Below are positions 13,240 through 27,400 of a DNA stretch of 64,000 nucleotides, piece by piece (the first letter of the stretch is position 1; each line of letters begins with the position of its first letter). Source of the stretch: Bombus terrestris (Eukaryota; Arthropoda; Insecta; Hymenoptera; Apidae); assembly GCF_910591885.1 (NCBI RefSeq), contig NC_063270.1, positions 2,790,001 through 2,854,000 on the forward strand, in the 5' to 3' direction. The notes under the pieces are model-generated. The model searched no databases and was not told the origin of the DNA. It worked only from the letters and a program-made list of their open reading frames with translations. Made by a program: the position numbers and the translations under genes.

Positions 13240-16200
13240 ATACACACTCCTAACTAATACTTTTCAATAGCATTAAGAACCGTTTTCTAGAACACAGCCA
13301 AGTACTTGGTTTCGAAAGAATTTGTTTAACAGCCATTCACTAAAACTTCGTATATTTGTGTCTTAAGGAACAGGAAAACGTAGCACCTTACGTTACAAGT
13401 TTATAAGCCTAAGTATGATGAAACAGTTTCTAATAAGGATGCAATCGTAGTTACGGTTTTTCCAGCCGCGTAAGATCGATAGATCGAGGACAATTACCCG
13501 GTAGTACGATTCACTTTGCCAAACGAAAGTCTCTCGGAATGATACTTGGTATTACCAAGCCCAGGTCCCTTCGAACACTTTCTACTTTCATCGACTACGT
13601 TATCGATGACTCATAGAAACTGTTTGACTTCGATATTGTCGCGACCGCCACTACCAACAGAGAACCGTGGAAAAACGATTCGATTCGAATATGAAGCCAT
13701 TCATCGATGAACGCTTTTCATTTGCTTGCTTTTTATAGCAGATTCCTTTTATAAAACTTTTTGCGGAACATTGATCAAATCGAGATTAAACAATTAACAT
13801 TGCAATTAACGTGCAATTTGAATAATAAACAAGAAATGTAGTCACGGATAAACAAAGAAGAGTAAGAAACGTGATTGTGTTTGTTCGTGTGGACAGTTTG
13901 ATGTGTCTGGGAACATTGAGTTTCTCTGCTTCTGAGAAAGTGATTCCATTTTTTGCGTAATCATACTTTATCTTGGTTTCCGTTCAACCTTATCACGTCA
14001 TTGCGTTTCACTTAATTGACTGGAAGATCAGTGAAAGCGCGACGAGTAAATTACTTAATGGCTTAATGGAGTCAAGTGTTCGCTATGCATATACACCACT
14101 CCGATCACGAGTACATTCTAAGTTAAAGTTAACTGTCGTAAAATCGATTCCACAACTTATTTATTTGCTTTCTTATATTTAAAAAAATTCGGAATACGAT
14201 AATATACGGCATTCTTATATAATCTAATAAATATGATATTCGTTTAAATTATCGTATGATCACCTTTTCAAACTGTGTATCATATTTTCTAAACATTCCT
14301 TCTATTATTTCACACTTTATTATAGCTAGTAGCTATTAGCGCTCTGCTAGAGATTGTCATGCTTCTTATTGTGATGTTGAAAGTGAGAATTTCATAAAAC
14401 GCTATTACAACGAGTGTTTCACTTTATGAACGTGTTGTGTTAAATGTTTATCTCTGAGGTAACTATGACGCACTCGTAATATTTAGACGCGGTCTGACAT
14501 TTTGAAGATTGCGGCGAATTTTCACTTGCATAATCTTGCTACTATTTCTTAAAATTAGAAACTGTCACTTGAGTTAAACCTACTTACTGATACCGCTTAT
14601 GTATCTCTGAAACTAAAACTTTCAAACTCCTATAAATTTAGGAAAAGATTAAATAAAACGATTAAGATACTTTATTAAATAAAATAACAAGAGTGCTTCA
14701 CCGGTTGTCCTTGTATGTTTTCAATCTGAAGAATCACTCCCGTCTTATGTCTCGTACCCACAAAAATTGTACAAAATTAGTCTCTGTGAAACGAAGGTCG
14801 TAATTAATTGTCTAATGATCATTTGGCCGCGTTTAATCACGGTCGGGAACATATCGCGAAGTCTGCAACCAAGTGCTGCTGGTATTATCGATTCAAGATA
14901 ACGGCTACGACGGGTGCAACGAAGATTTACAATCGAGAACATCGAAGAGACTTTAACACTGAGTACCGGAGGGTGGAACGAATCAGCAGCCACGAACGTG
15001 GAACGATAAATCTGTGCACAGATAACTAGCTTCCAGATTCTTCAAAGCAATAACGATTCGAGCACGACATGAAATTTAGCGAAGGACACTCGTGCATAAG
15101 TGCACGTGATTCATTTAGGTATTCATTCGTTTGTAAGATTGGAGGTCCAAGATTCAACTAACTGAAAACAGATTTTTATAAGTATCTAGCTATAAATTAC
15201 TTTGCGCACAACTCTAGGAAATGTAACAGAACTTTCCAAAGAATTATCGTTGAAAGAATTTTCAAGAACCTGCGACTTTCCAATCTTTCCCACCTATGAT
15301 CACCCACCCATGACTACGCTCGACTATCGATAATAACCATTAAAAGAAAGAGATATACCGTGATTCCTTAACCAGATACAAAACATACCCACTTAAGTTT
15401 CACCGGAATAACAATCGAAACCTCGGCGAATTGGAGCGTGAACTTGGTTCGTGTTCCATATAATTTTCGAAAAAATTCTTCGCCTTAGCATCCAGCTCGC
15501 TAAACACGCGATGTAATTTCCTACGGAGGTGGTAGTTGCGATCGATCTACTGTCACGGGCCGCGTGTTCTAAGACCGCGAGTTTACGGCCATGAACTTCC
15601 TCCTGACGACGGGCATCCTTGATCGTGGTCCTCGATTCATCTTTTATGGTCGCCGGTCGTCTGAATGAAAAGTGAAAAGCGGACGTCGTGGGAGCAGCGG
15701 AAAGGTACCGTTGGCATACATATTTGTATCGGAGAAAGTCGCCGCTCTCTCTCCCTCTCTTTCTCTCATGGTTTCCTCGTAGCTGCATCTACATAATATC
15801 GATGCATTAACACCTTGCATAACTCAGGCTCGCAGTATTAATCATCCCATTATACGACCGTCTCTTAGAAACGGAGTTCTGTACGTTGCGTCGCAGCCGA
15901 CGCTTTTCACGCTCAGCGTGTAACGCCAACTCCGAATTCGCGGAAAATCGTGCGATGGAAATCGATACTGTCGCTGAAATGTGAGAGTAAGAGTCATAAT
16001 GAAATATTTCGGATGTGAAAATTTTAACATCGCATCGCGGCTCTCTGATGCTTACGTACTTCGTTATTAAAGCGAAATGGTTTTGATTGCCCCAATAAAC
16101 GTGTTTTATTATTCATAGCAGTATAGATTAAGCGATAGGATTAGCTAGCTGCGTATTTTTCCAAATTCCATACGAGCAACGAATCGTTTCGCTTTATTCA

Positions 16201-18337
16201 CGATTCCGCGCGCTTTTACATTTTCTTTTGACCCCTTTGTAATGCGATTTATGGTATGCGATTCTCATAACGGAATAAAATTATTTCACCGTTAGCTTTC
16301 AAATCAATCAAATCTTTATGGAATAGATTTTGCATCTCTAAGCGACAAGCGCTTATGGAACGCGTCTATGTAGGTCCAATTAACGAAACCAATTATGTAT
16401 ATACCTTCGTATATACCTTTTATAGATGAAAATTGTATTAGAAGAAAGATAAGAACAGGACGTAAGAAACGCGTTATTTATATTTCCAAGCACAAACGAT
16501 ATGTACGATTCAATGAGTAATAAATAATGTCACTTCCAATAGCCGCTTTTTCCGTGACAAGATAATCGCCCTCAAAATCCGTCGGACCGTTGAGCGCAGA
16601 CTATCGCACATAAAAAGGCATGATTTGTCATGAGAGACTATGCGGACCGTTAAAGTAGAAGTAGTTATGTTCGCGGTTTCGTTTCGGCGAGTATGAGGTG
16701 GTTAAATTACGGTTTCTACGAGAAGCAGATGAACGGTAACGCCTCCGTGAGGATTCCGTCTGACAGAGAATCACGAAGGATCAAGCGATACTTCTTCTGG
16801 CGGAAAAAGGACAGCATTATCGTCGACAGTTGCTCGCAACGGTATCTACTACACAGGCAATGGAAAATTTCTTCGAGGTGACCCAACCTTATTTTCCGTC
16901 TTTTGAGCGATCTCTGTATCAACATCGCTGATGCCACGATACTGGGAGCGTAGAATTCAACGTCCGCGATATGTATATACACGGTACACTAACTCGCAGG
17001 TATGATTTTTGGATCATGCGGTCAATTAGATAATGTTTGTTAGCTTGTACAAACTACAGATGAGTAAAAAATAGGATTAATTGGAATTTGAGCATTGCAT
17101 CAAAAACGAGAAGAATTAGGATTATTAATACGATATTCATCAACGTATGATTGATAAGTCACGAATAATTTAACGAAATGTTTGTGCATTGCGCAAGTTT
17201 GAAAAAAAATCGATATTAACTTGAATTCATGATACAACGATGCTGTGAAATTTTACGCAATTCTTGCGCAGCCACGTGTAATTGTCGCAGCGTGAACGGT
17301 TTTAACGATAGTCAAGGTCTCTTAGTGAGCAAAAATAAATTCCAGTCGAACGGATCAGAATTACTACCATTCGCTAATTAATTTGTACCAGGTCCGTTAG
17401 CATAATGGCTTCGATTCGTTTAGGAATCTCTGGGTCTGATTTAACCGGCTTTCGTGTTTCACTTTATCGCTTTTGAAAATAAAGTTGATAATTCCGTAAG
17501 GCGGAAAGTAATATTTTATGCTCAAGATCCGTGATAATTATATAGATACTATTAAGTATCTAAGCAATATATCAAACTACAACATATGACAATTAATGGC
17601 ATTGGTATTTAAAACTACACATAATACTTTCATTGTGTATTAATACAACATTCAGGGACACTTGTTTTGTATTCATATTCACATCGGTGAATAAAAAGCA
17701 TTTTACAGTTCTCTGAAATTCATAAATCTTCGTATATGCGTATCAAAATCGACCATTCGATCGTCCTTCGAATCAGCGAATTGTATTTTAAATAGAAAGT
17801 TTATAATTTATAACATCCTCCATACTTTTCCAAGGTTGCCTGTCCATTAAGTCTTTTTACGCGGTATGTATTCGGTATCGGTAACAAGTGCACCCGCGAG
17901 ATGGAAAGAAGGGCCTCGGTTCAGCGATCACAGCGGAAACTGTCGCCGTTCGTTCACGCGAGATCCATTCACCGCAAGTGTAACCGTTTCACTTTTATAA
18001 ATTATCACTATTGCGATCAACCGAAACCTGTTGTTGCTCCGCATTTTTTTATCCCGATCTGATTTTTAATCTTTCGCTAGAATCTGCGTGAGATTGCAAG
18101 AGAAAAAATGTATGTCGAGTAAACCGAGTTTTGTAACAGCGAAATTAGGCATTTTTTTAAGATTTCGTGTTAGAGCGCGAGCGTTACTATTATTTGTTCT
18201 TATTCGAACTGTTTCTGCAATTTTAGACAATAGTGCCGTCAGTTCTGCTCGCGTCGAAACGATAATTAGACCTTACATCAAATTTCAACAGGAGTCGAAA
18301 TTAAAACTCGTGTTTCAATTATAATTTCTTATTTCAG
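13240..18337. other. Upstream DNA (probably 5' intron/promoter of the plus PDZ gene)
   Basis: This is mostly AT-rich. A pyrimidine-rich CT tract lies at 15744-15767. A GC-richer stretch at 17880-17980 is followed by a TATAAA-like sequence near 17995. An open frame at 18088-18324 ends 15 bp before the PDZ-gene ATG. No gene could be supported here. Confidence 0.4.
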
Positions 18338-18339
18338 AA

Positions 18340-18457
18340 ATGCGTTGGTTTCGTGGCCACGCCGAGGCGCCAAGACTTTTAAGCTTAAGTCCTCTTCAAG
18401 CCGATGAAGACCTTGACGGAGCATCTTACCACTTTCATGCCACGTCTCAGTACAGAG
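18340..18457 (+). CDS. Plus PDZ gene, first coding exon
   Basis: The acceptor TTATTTCAG ends at 18337 and the ATG lies at 18340. The exon encodes 39 residues beginning MRWFRGHAEAPRL and ends AGAG|gtaagaa in phase 1. The first base of the split codon joins exon 2 to make Asp40. Because the exon opens right after an acceptor, transcription probably starts upstream and the 5' UTR is spliced. The bases between acceptor and ATG (AA) do not rule out coding sequence further upstream, so the true N-terminus is less certain than the rest. Confidence 0.7.
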
Positions 18458-21400
18458 GTAAGAATCGTGAGAACCATCGATACAATTACCACATTGCTAA
18501 GAATAACACGTGTCGTGAATTTTCATAATCCGAATTACAATCATATTCTGACGTTAATTAGCGACTGATCGCGTCTCGAAATCAAACGTAATTTATAATC
18601 AATATCTACCTACATATACCATATGTTTTTCGAATAAAAGACTTCAATGTAGATGTTAAAATATATAAATTTCCAATTAATAAATTATTAAAATAGTAAT
18701 CAAAATATATAGAACAGCATAAATTCCAGTTACATTCGCATGCTTTACCTTTAATTATATTCGTATACCGCATACTAATGTATCAAGTATGCCTCTTGAC
18801 ATATGCGATTCCTTCCCAACAGCTTGGTTTATTACGCTTCGAAATTGCTCATCTGGAATTTGAACTTAAATCGCCTGTCGATATTGTCTACGATTGTTCG
18901 CTCTAATGCCGCGTTATTAGCTAAGATCATTGGGAAATTGCACGCAAATTGAGTCCATACCATCAGGATTTCATTTCAGGAATAGTTATTACTACTTAAA
19001 GTTGCGTTACACGGACACTCGTGTAATAACACGTAAAAAAGTCTCATTGTTTCACGTATTTTTTCTATGAACGTTAATTCGTGTGATAATACGGAATGCC
19101 ATTTTATTGGTATAGTAACAAGTGTGTTTTATGACGTCGTCATAATCGTCACGACGTGTGTCGCTTCGTCAAAGTCGCTTTCGAAAGCAAAGAAACTTTG
19201 CATAGCCTCGTTGCCTATGTGAGAGTCTCTTTTTACGAACCTAGTCTGTATTCGGTTACGAAAAAGGAGAGATTTACCTCGTTCGCCATGATGAGCTCAG
19301 CAACGCACATTGCATGCGCTGGAAAATGTGTTAATAAGCTTAATAATCCGACACTTTATAATAATATTCGTTGCATAGAAGTTACAAATTGCGATTGTGA
19401 CTCTTATATTGTATTTCTTCTGGATGTCGGCTTGAAGTTATTTGTCGCTCGAAGGGTTTTGAAATTATTCAGTACGGTACTTTTAATGATAGAAAATTTG
19501 TAACGTGTCAACATGGCAGATAAGGTTTTCTTTATTCAGTCTACATGAAATAGAAGAACAGTCGTTTCTGCAACTGTTCTAAGTTCTGGATGACTTTAAT
19601 TTTTTAATTAACTTTATTGTATATATATACGTATATAAGATATTAAGATATATATATATATCTTGCGATAGTTACCTCTTGGAATTTTTTGGACAACATT
19701 GGATTACGATTATTTGAAGAATCCCATACCTAACAGACTTATCTACAAGGTTGGAGAAACCTTAGGTCGTTGGCAAATTAATGCAATTAATCGTGACGAT
19801 AACACAAGATAATGATGGGATTAGTAGGCGCGTTTCTTTGTGTAAAAGCGATGAGGTTGTTAATTTACATATGTATATTTACGTAGCCCACGAACGCATA
19901 CTTTTACCAAGAAAACCACAGTGTTAGTTAGCGCGCTTCTATGAACAACTGTGTTAATAGCATTGTGGTTTTTGACGGTAATATACGGTCAACTTATTAC
20001 TATTTTTGCGACAGTCTTGTTAATTTTTGTAACCAGAATGCTTGGTTCGCGTTAGTTGGTGCCACAACACTTTCTAAAGACTAACAACCTTCTCTCGTCG
20101 ATTATAAGAAAGGAAACGGCTGCATTTTGCGAAGTCAGCTCGCATACTAGACAAAAACTTCGTGGCATTACTGGCCGACATCAACTCTGCGGTGTTACGT
20201 AGACGTTAACGGGTTTCTTCGTGGCAAAAACGACTGGTGGTTAAAGATTTCGTAATTGTGTGTTGTTTGCAGGGAAACTGCAAATTATTTAAATCACCGT
20301 TGAGAAAATGCTGGAAAAATTTTGTGGCGTCGAGTCACGCGTTACGAACGTTACGTAGTACATGTACACAATCCAAAGAATTGCAGCATCATTTACTATG
20401 CTATATTAATATAGTTTCTTATAGATACTAATGTCTTTTTACAGAAAAAGAAAGAAATACTATCTAAATCGAGCATCTGTCAAATAATGTTTTGTAATTT
20501 ATCCTGTGTAATTTATACTGTTTCCTGAAATACAGGTTATCACATTACAGATAATTATATAATTGTTACATATCAGTATCCAGAATTTCAATTTTGCACG
20601 ACAGGAAGTAAGCTCTAATAGTTTCGTTTTAATCGTTGTCGAGTTGCCGCTTGCATTGAGTGAAATCGCATTTGTTTCCTTTTCTAGTAGTTCGTCGTAT
20701 TACAGTTGCCGCAAAATTGATCCTTTCTTTCTTTTGTTGTGAAACGCTTTCTTCAATCCCATCGAACAACTGAAAGGTCTATTTACCGTGCAACTCTTAA
20801 CTTCGCTCTCTATCATTATCATCGATACTCGAGAAATATACTAGATATCGAGTGAAGCATACTTCCTGCAATTCGCTAAACCTACTCTAGCATTTCATCC
20901 CAACGGAAAAATTTACCGCTTCAAGCATTTATATAATTTAATTTATATCGCGAAATTGTTCCCTTTATATTCGTTACGTGTAATATTAATCTTCGCAGTC
21001 AAAGTTCTTCGTAACATTTTTTGGATACGTACTTTTGTATCGTTACAAAATATTACAATTCATAATTTTACGATATTCATCGACGAAATACCACTGTAAA
21101 AAAAATATCAATACATAGCTACTAAAAATTCTGTTTTTCAATTATTTTATGTTTAAAGAGGTAATTATTCAATTCCTATAGAGATTGTAAAGTGAAAGGA
21201 ATTAATTTGTCGCTTATATGTACAATGTATTTAACGGTATCAATAACAACCAAAAAAACGCCATTTTCAAGACATTTAATTTATGAAAATATTTTATCGA
21301 TTCATTTATGCAAAATTCGTTACATACTTCCGACCCCTCATCCGTTACTTCTTCGACTGACTAATTTCCTCGGTTCGTGCGACTATTTCTATTTCTATCA

Positions 21401-24400
21401 CTCGAGCAGAGTACTCGTGTGAATTGCTCATACGGGATGTCCTGCCTTCCACACATCCTGCACGACGCCGTCTTAGGTCTGCGTTCAAACTCATATAACG
21501 TCATGCTTCGCAGAAGCATCATTTTCGTCGCGACTGTCGTTGTTAAACGAAGTTTCAAGTTGTAACGCGTCGCATGCGTTTTGTGCTCGTTGAATAAAGA
21601 TCTATCGTTTCCTTAAAAGGATGACTAACGTTTGGTGCGACAGACTGTTATACGTGGACCATTCGAAGAAGATCGTAGACATCCAGCAGTTTTTAAAACG
21701 TAATTCGCATTGTCGTGTAATCTGTTAAACAAATTTTGGATTTTCCAAAATGAATTTTTAAACTGTTCGTTTCGACGTTGGTTGTTTCTGAAGCGATTCA
21801 TCGAACGTGACCGAGAGTGATTTTATCGTTGATGACAACAGTTAATTGTAATTCTTGACAGTGTCAAATATAGCGTTACATTTTGAACGATTACGTTGTG
21901 AACTTTTTAAACAAAGATCATTTTTGTAACGAAATAAATTAGCATTTGTCGAGAATAATTTTGCGTTAATGCAATGATGAATTTTAGTTGTGCTGTGATT
22001 CTTCAAAGTAGTTTGCCTTGTTTTTGATAAAAAATTGTAATTCAATACTTTCATGAACTTTTATTGTTAGTGTGCATGATTACTAAATAAATGTGTCATG
22101 ATAGTTTAACAGTTTTATTAATAAACAAGTATAACAATTATAGATATTCTATACATCTTGTACATTTACCATTCAAAATCTTAAGATCAGAACTTTTAAA
22201 GCAAAATCAGCTTGATAATTGCATCGAGGTGCAAACAATACTATAAACATTTCATAAACGTTATGAATATGATAAAGAGTAATATGAAGAATTCTGAATA
22301 ACTTTGCCCGAGAAAGAATCTTCTGAAATAAAGAGTATCCAATATTCGATTTTAATCATTTTTGCTTAATTGAATAATTTTAAACAAACATTTGTCTATT
22401 TTTCATCATCCCTTCGTAGATTTGTCTCCGGTGCGATGGGCTCGCCGGAAATCGTCGAGTTCGGAATCGGAACGAAACTGCTACAATGTGCAAACATCGA
22501 AAGTGACCACCGAGCGGAGTCCCACCAAGAAGAATAAGAAAAGGATTCAGCAGGAGAGGCGGAGAGTCTGTGAGAAACGGAATCCTCTTTTGGATCGTGT
22601 AAAGAACGCCAGACTAAGCTTCTTCAAGGATCGAGATTCCGACGACGAAGACCAGGAAGAAGCCGAAGATCCGGAGAAGTCGCAGCTTCGTTCTATGTGC
22701 GAATTGGACCAACGTGGCCTAACTAGAAACGAATTTCGTAGATCTGTCTGCGAGTCTGATTTGAAAGAAATTATCGAAGAAGAGAAAACTCAGGCGAAGA
22801 GGAAAAGACGTTCGAAATCACAAACCAGATTGCCTCATCGAAAGCAGCAAGAAGAACGCTTCTCTTTCGTAGGTTTTCGACAGTCTGCTGGCCAAAAGGT
22901 AGGAAACTTACCTAAAGATATCAACCAGGAAAGCGCTGCTCAACAGAATCGCAAATGGCGGAAGAGCAAAGAGTTCTTTCAGGATCATCAGACACCTAAA
23001 CGATCGATGGATCACGTTTTGGAAGGTTCTACCAGCCGTCTAGAAAACCCATCTTTCAAAGATGGTTCTCAATTCGATAGCATAACACCATCGAGCTGTT
23101 TAGCCGCTAAGTTTCGGGCAATGCAGGACAGGTACCTAAAAAGTTCCACTAGTAAGATAATAGCGAAGATCTACAAGAAGGAAGGTAAAGACAAGGAAAG
23201 ACGAAGACTGAGAAGCTTTTCGTACGGTACTCTGCCAGGCCTCGAGGAACTCAGGACAAATCCGCTTTATGAAGAGCAAGATCAGGATGATAACGATTCT
23301 GGGATTCTGGATAACGACTCTGCTACCAGCTCTTTGCTCGACGACAGGTGCAGCAGCAGCGCTTCCGGCTTGTTAACTGCTCTCAATGATTCGTCCCTAA
23401 ATTCTCCGCCTCAACTACCACCGAGAAAACCTTCTTCCTCTATCGTAGATGTAGAGAGAACTTCGAGGCTGTTTTCCACCCTGGATATCTACTGTAGCAG
23501 AAATGAGGGCAGGCGTTGCGGGAGGAATGCATCGGAAATGAATACTCTCGAGGACTCTCCCGGGCAGATTTGTCAAACTGCGAACAACGAACTGATAGAT
23601 CGACAGGATCGTGATGGTTCTAAGTCGCCTGAGGAAAAAGATGTCATCGAGAGGCTCGACGGCAAAGGTTCGTTAGGATCGGAAAACTATCAGACCGGCA
23701 GACTTTCAGTTATCAGAAACAGACCTTACACTACTGAAAACATCGTTGTGAAGCTCCCTAGGGAAAGTTCCGACCAGTGTTTAGGTATCTTCATCGCGAA
23801 GACGGCGGAGTCCAGTCCAGGTTACTTGGTGGCACACGTAGTACCCAATGGTCTGGCTGATAAAGAGGGTACCTTGAGGATAGGCGACGAAATCTTGATA
23901 GTTAATGGAAAAAGACTGCGAGGATTAAGTATGGTCGAGGCTAGAAAGATTCTTGGAAGCGGGAATGGTCCTGGCGACGTGGACATCGTCGTCTCAAGGT
24001 ATTCCGCCGTAGACCAATCCCCGAAAAAACTGACAGAGAGCAGCGTAGATTACGAGAACGTTCACATGGAAAATGGTCACGGAGTTATAGTCGAGAATTC
24101 ACCTAGTACGCACTTTAGAAAGCATCAAACGAAGCATCATCGAGATAGAAAGAATGAATGCAACAGATCCACTTCTTCGGATAAGGCCATCGTGAGTGTG
24201 GACAATGGCGGATCGCAGAGCGTTTCAAATTTTTGTACACTGCCAAGGAGACCTAGGAACACTGTTTCGACATTCTTGACAGTCGTGTTTCAGAAAGGTC
24301 CTGGGAAAAAATCGCTGGGATTTACTATCGTGGGAGGAAGCGACAGTCCTAAAGGAAGCATCGGTGAGTGATTTACTTGTAATTTATACCATTATCGACA

Positions 24401-27400
24401 TTATTGATTCTTATCAATCCTTTGCAATTTTTTGCAATGTGTCAGTAATACAAGGTTTATCTAACAAAAGGTGGGAGGAGGGGATATATATGAGATGAAA
24501 ATGTGTGTTCAGATTTCTACTAGTTAAACGATATCCATAATTATAATTGCATCTTTTGTAATGTCTCCATTTGTGCGTTTCACAGATCCGTATGTCATCT
24601 ACAAAAGAGTATTTACATTATTTTCTAGTTTAAATAGATTAATCTGTAATCTATGGTATTTTTTATTATAAAATTGACAGTAACAGAGTTTGCCTGGAGA
24701 TAAATTATTAATACCTGTATTTCGATATACTAATAAACTAATATATAGCAATTAGGTATTAGTGTAGAAGTATGCTTGTTAAAGACTGTTATAACATTAA
24801 CTTTATAGCTATTATAATTAACGTGCTATTTACTTTAGCATTCAGATGCAGTAAAAATAGGTTAACAATTATTATCTAATATATAAGGTAACATCGTTAC
24901 TATTCGTTGTGGAGTACTATTATATCATAACATATCATATCACCAGTAAATTAATTAATATTTAATTGGTTTGAAGATAGTATGCGGAACATTATCTATT
25001 CTAATATTTTAGCACAATTTGCGATCACTACATTAAGGAAAGATAAATAATTCGTTTTACAATTGTTTCATTAAAATATTCTTAAATATTAACATTACAA
25101 ACGGCATCCAATTACAAAACGATATAAGATCTGCTCTAAGTTAGTTAGTACGATTAAATTGAAAAAAATCTCGGTATTTTACTTAACAAAGACGCTTTAA
25201 ACTTTTAACAAGACTAACCCCATGTTAAAATCTTATACAATGTCTTTGTAAATATATTTATATTTATATATATAATTATATTTAGAATTGAAAACGCGTC
25301 TCAAACTTTAAATGCGATTATATGTATCAGAAATGTTCAAACATCAACGTTTTCATCGTTTCTTAAAATTATTTATATTTGAAGAAAAACTTCCAATCGT
25401 TAACCAGAATGATTAATACCAATTTAATCAATCTAAAGATAAACAGAAAGATTTCAAACTTGGCGAGTAGAGATTTTAAATATTCTTAAAATTCAACTTT
25501 CTCCACGTTCTTTAACAACTTCAATATTCAGAAACAAAATAACTTCATAAATCTTTCGATACTAACATTATCATATCGTTTAACACCTTAAACGATAAAC
25601 CTTTATCGTTTAACATCCTTAAAATCTTTACAACGTACTTCGAATTTTTAACACGATAAAACATCTTAATAATTTTCAATATCGAAATCTTTTCAACATC
25701 GAAATAGCACTTGAAACATTCAACAAAATCCGTTCGTCTTTACTTCTTTCACTAGTATAAATTAATTCTGTATAGGTTTTAAATGAAAAATCCATGTATT
25801 AGATATTTTTTTAATTATTATTCAAGAGATTAATTAGATCAAATTTTATTTAAAAAATTATAAGAATTTTAATTTTGTCATACAACACTGAGATAATATT
25901 TTACTTACGACATGCATTAGAAATAAAAAATTAAATAGTGCAACATGATTTCTACCATACATAACATTTCGAATTGAGAGAGCTAAAATCTCCACCGTTA
26001 TGCTCCATCAACCCTTCGCCGTGATCTAATCTCGATATGAAAAGAGCTGAATGCTCGAGAAAACATTTTCAAACCTCGCAATAAAGATATTCCGACGGAG
26101 ATTGCTTCTTATCAGTGTTTGTAGAAGGCTGCTTCGGGTTTTATCGCGAAGCGTTGCTTGTACTCAGGGCCGCGTATTTGGGGAGGGTCGATTCGCAAAC
26201 AAGCAGAAATAGCGATGGATCAAAACTTTTGCTTAAGAACTAGAAACACCGGCGGTTTTCTCGCATAACGTTTACGCACTCGTTCGACCGCCGTATGGCG
26301 CTGCTTGTCGATAAAGTACCTCCGCGTGTATACAAGCAGTCTCGAGTTTTACGCGCTCGTTACATTACAAGGCGAATGCGTTCCAATCCGCGTTTCGTAC
26401 GCATCGGGAATACCGGCCTTCCAGTTGTTTTACATTCGTGTAAGATCAGCCGCGTACATGGATGCGATGCAGTTCGCTTCTTGAACGATGAAAAAAACAT
26501 CGTTGAGAAACGTCTCGGGCTAGTTCGAGTCAAAGAACTATTGCATCGAGTGTTTATCGGCTAGAGAGGCGAGGGGAGATGTTCTGTAATACATCTCTGA
26601 AATAAAAATAAGAATTAAGAAATTGATCGCTTAAGTTTTGCATTCGGTTGACCGTAAAAGACAAACCTCTAAAATCTATATATATTTTTTTTTTTTTTTT
26701 TTTTTTTGGAAGATATAGATGGATGAACATGTGAAAATTGATTGCTCTTGTAAAATACATGTTCTTTCAAAAACTTTGACGGAAGAAATATTTAATTTGT
26801 ACTTAATAGGATTTATGTAGTGAGAAAGGATGAGACGTCGAAAATTATCGTAAAAAGGAAAAGTGCACGAAGACTAAATTGAACCAGATCGAATCTTTCC
26901 AATGACGTTGTATTTGTAATTTTTAGCAAGTTTAGATCCTTATAACGATACATAAGCGAAATATTAATTTTCGTGTTCTAGATTACTTGCCTAAATGTTC
27001 TCTACGGATTATAAAATGATATTACGTTGTTTGAATTTGTTTGTAAAGCTTACTTATTAACATTATCGAGTTTTATCAAATCGTCCATGTTCGTTCATAA
27101 GCTATCTATTGTCTGCGAATAAATAATTCGAAGTTATCGCAATAGAAATATTTCCTTTGCAAATCTATTTGTCATATCGATCGCTGCTTAATTTTTCTTC
27201 GCATAATTCGTAGTAATTATCGTATATATTTATTACAGGTATCTTTATAAAATCGGTATTGCCAGGAGGGCAAGCCGCGGAAGATGGCCGTTTGCGTGCG
27301 GGTGACGAGATCTTGGCAGTGAATGGCCACGTTTGCCACGACTTGACCCATAAAAAAGCCGTTCAGCTATTCCGTAACATCAAAACTGGACCGATTGCCT

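Larger units (their letters stand above)
24364..27238 (+). other. Intron 2 of the plus PDZ gene
   Basis: This 2875-bp GT-AG intron splits PDZ2. The first half is very AT-rich. A GC-richer patch lies at about 26030-26580 and a T23 run at 26685-26707. A 12-bp-arm inverted repeat lies at 25588-25613. No coding potential was recognised. Confidence 0.8.

Noticed and set aside
15393..15788. 131-codon minus-strand open frame
   Set aside because: Arg-rich translation of a CpG/CT-rich patch, no domain, no supporting splice sites.
19156..19503. 115-codon plus-strand open frame in intron 1 of the plus PDZ gene
   Set aside because: No domain, no good splice or poly(A) context, and the size is expected by chance in a 64-kb window.
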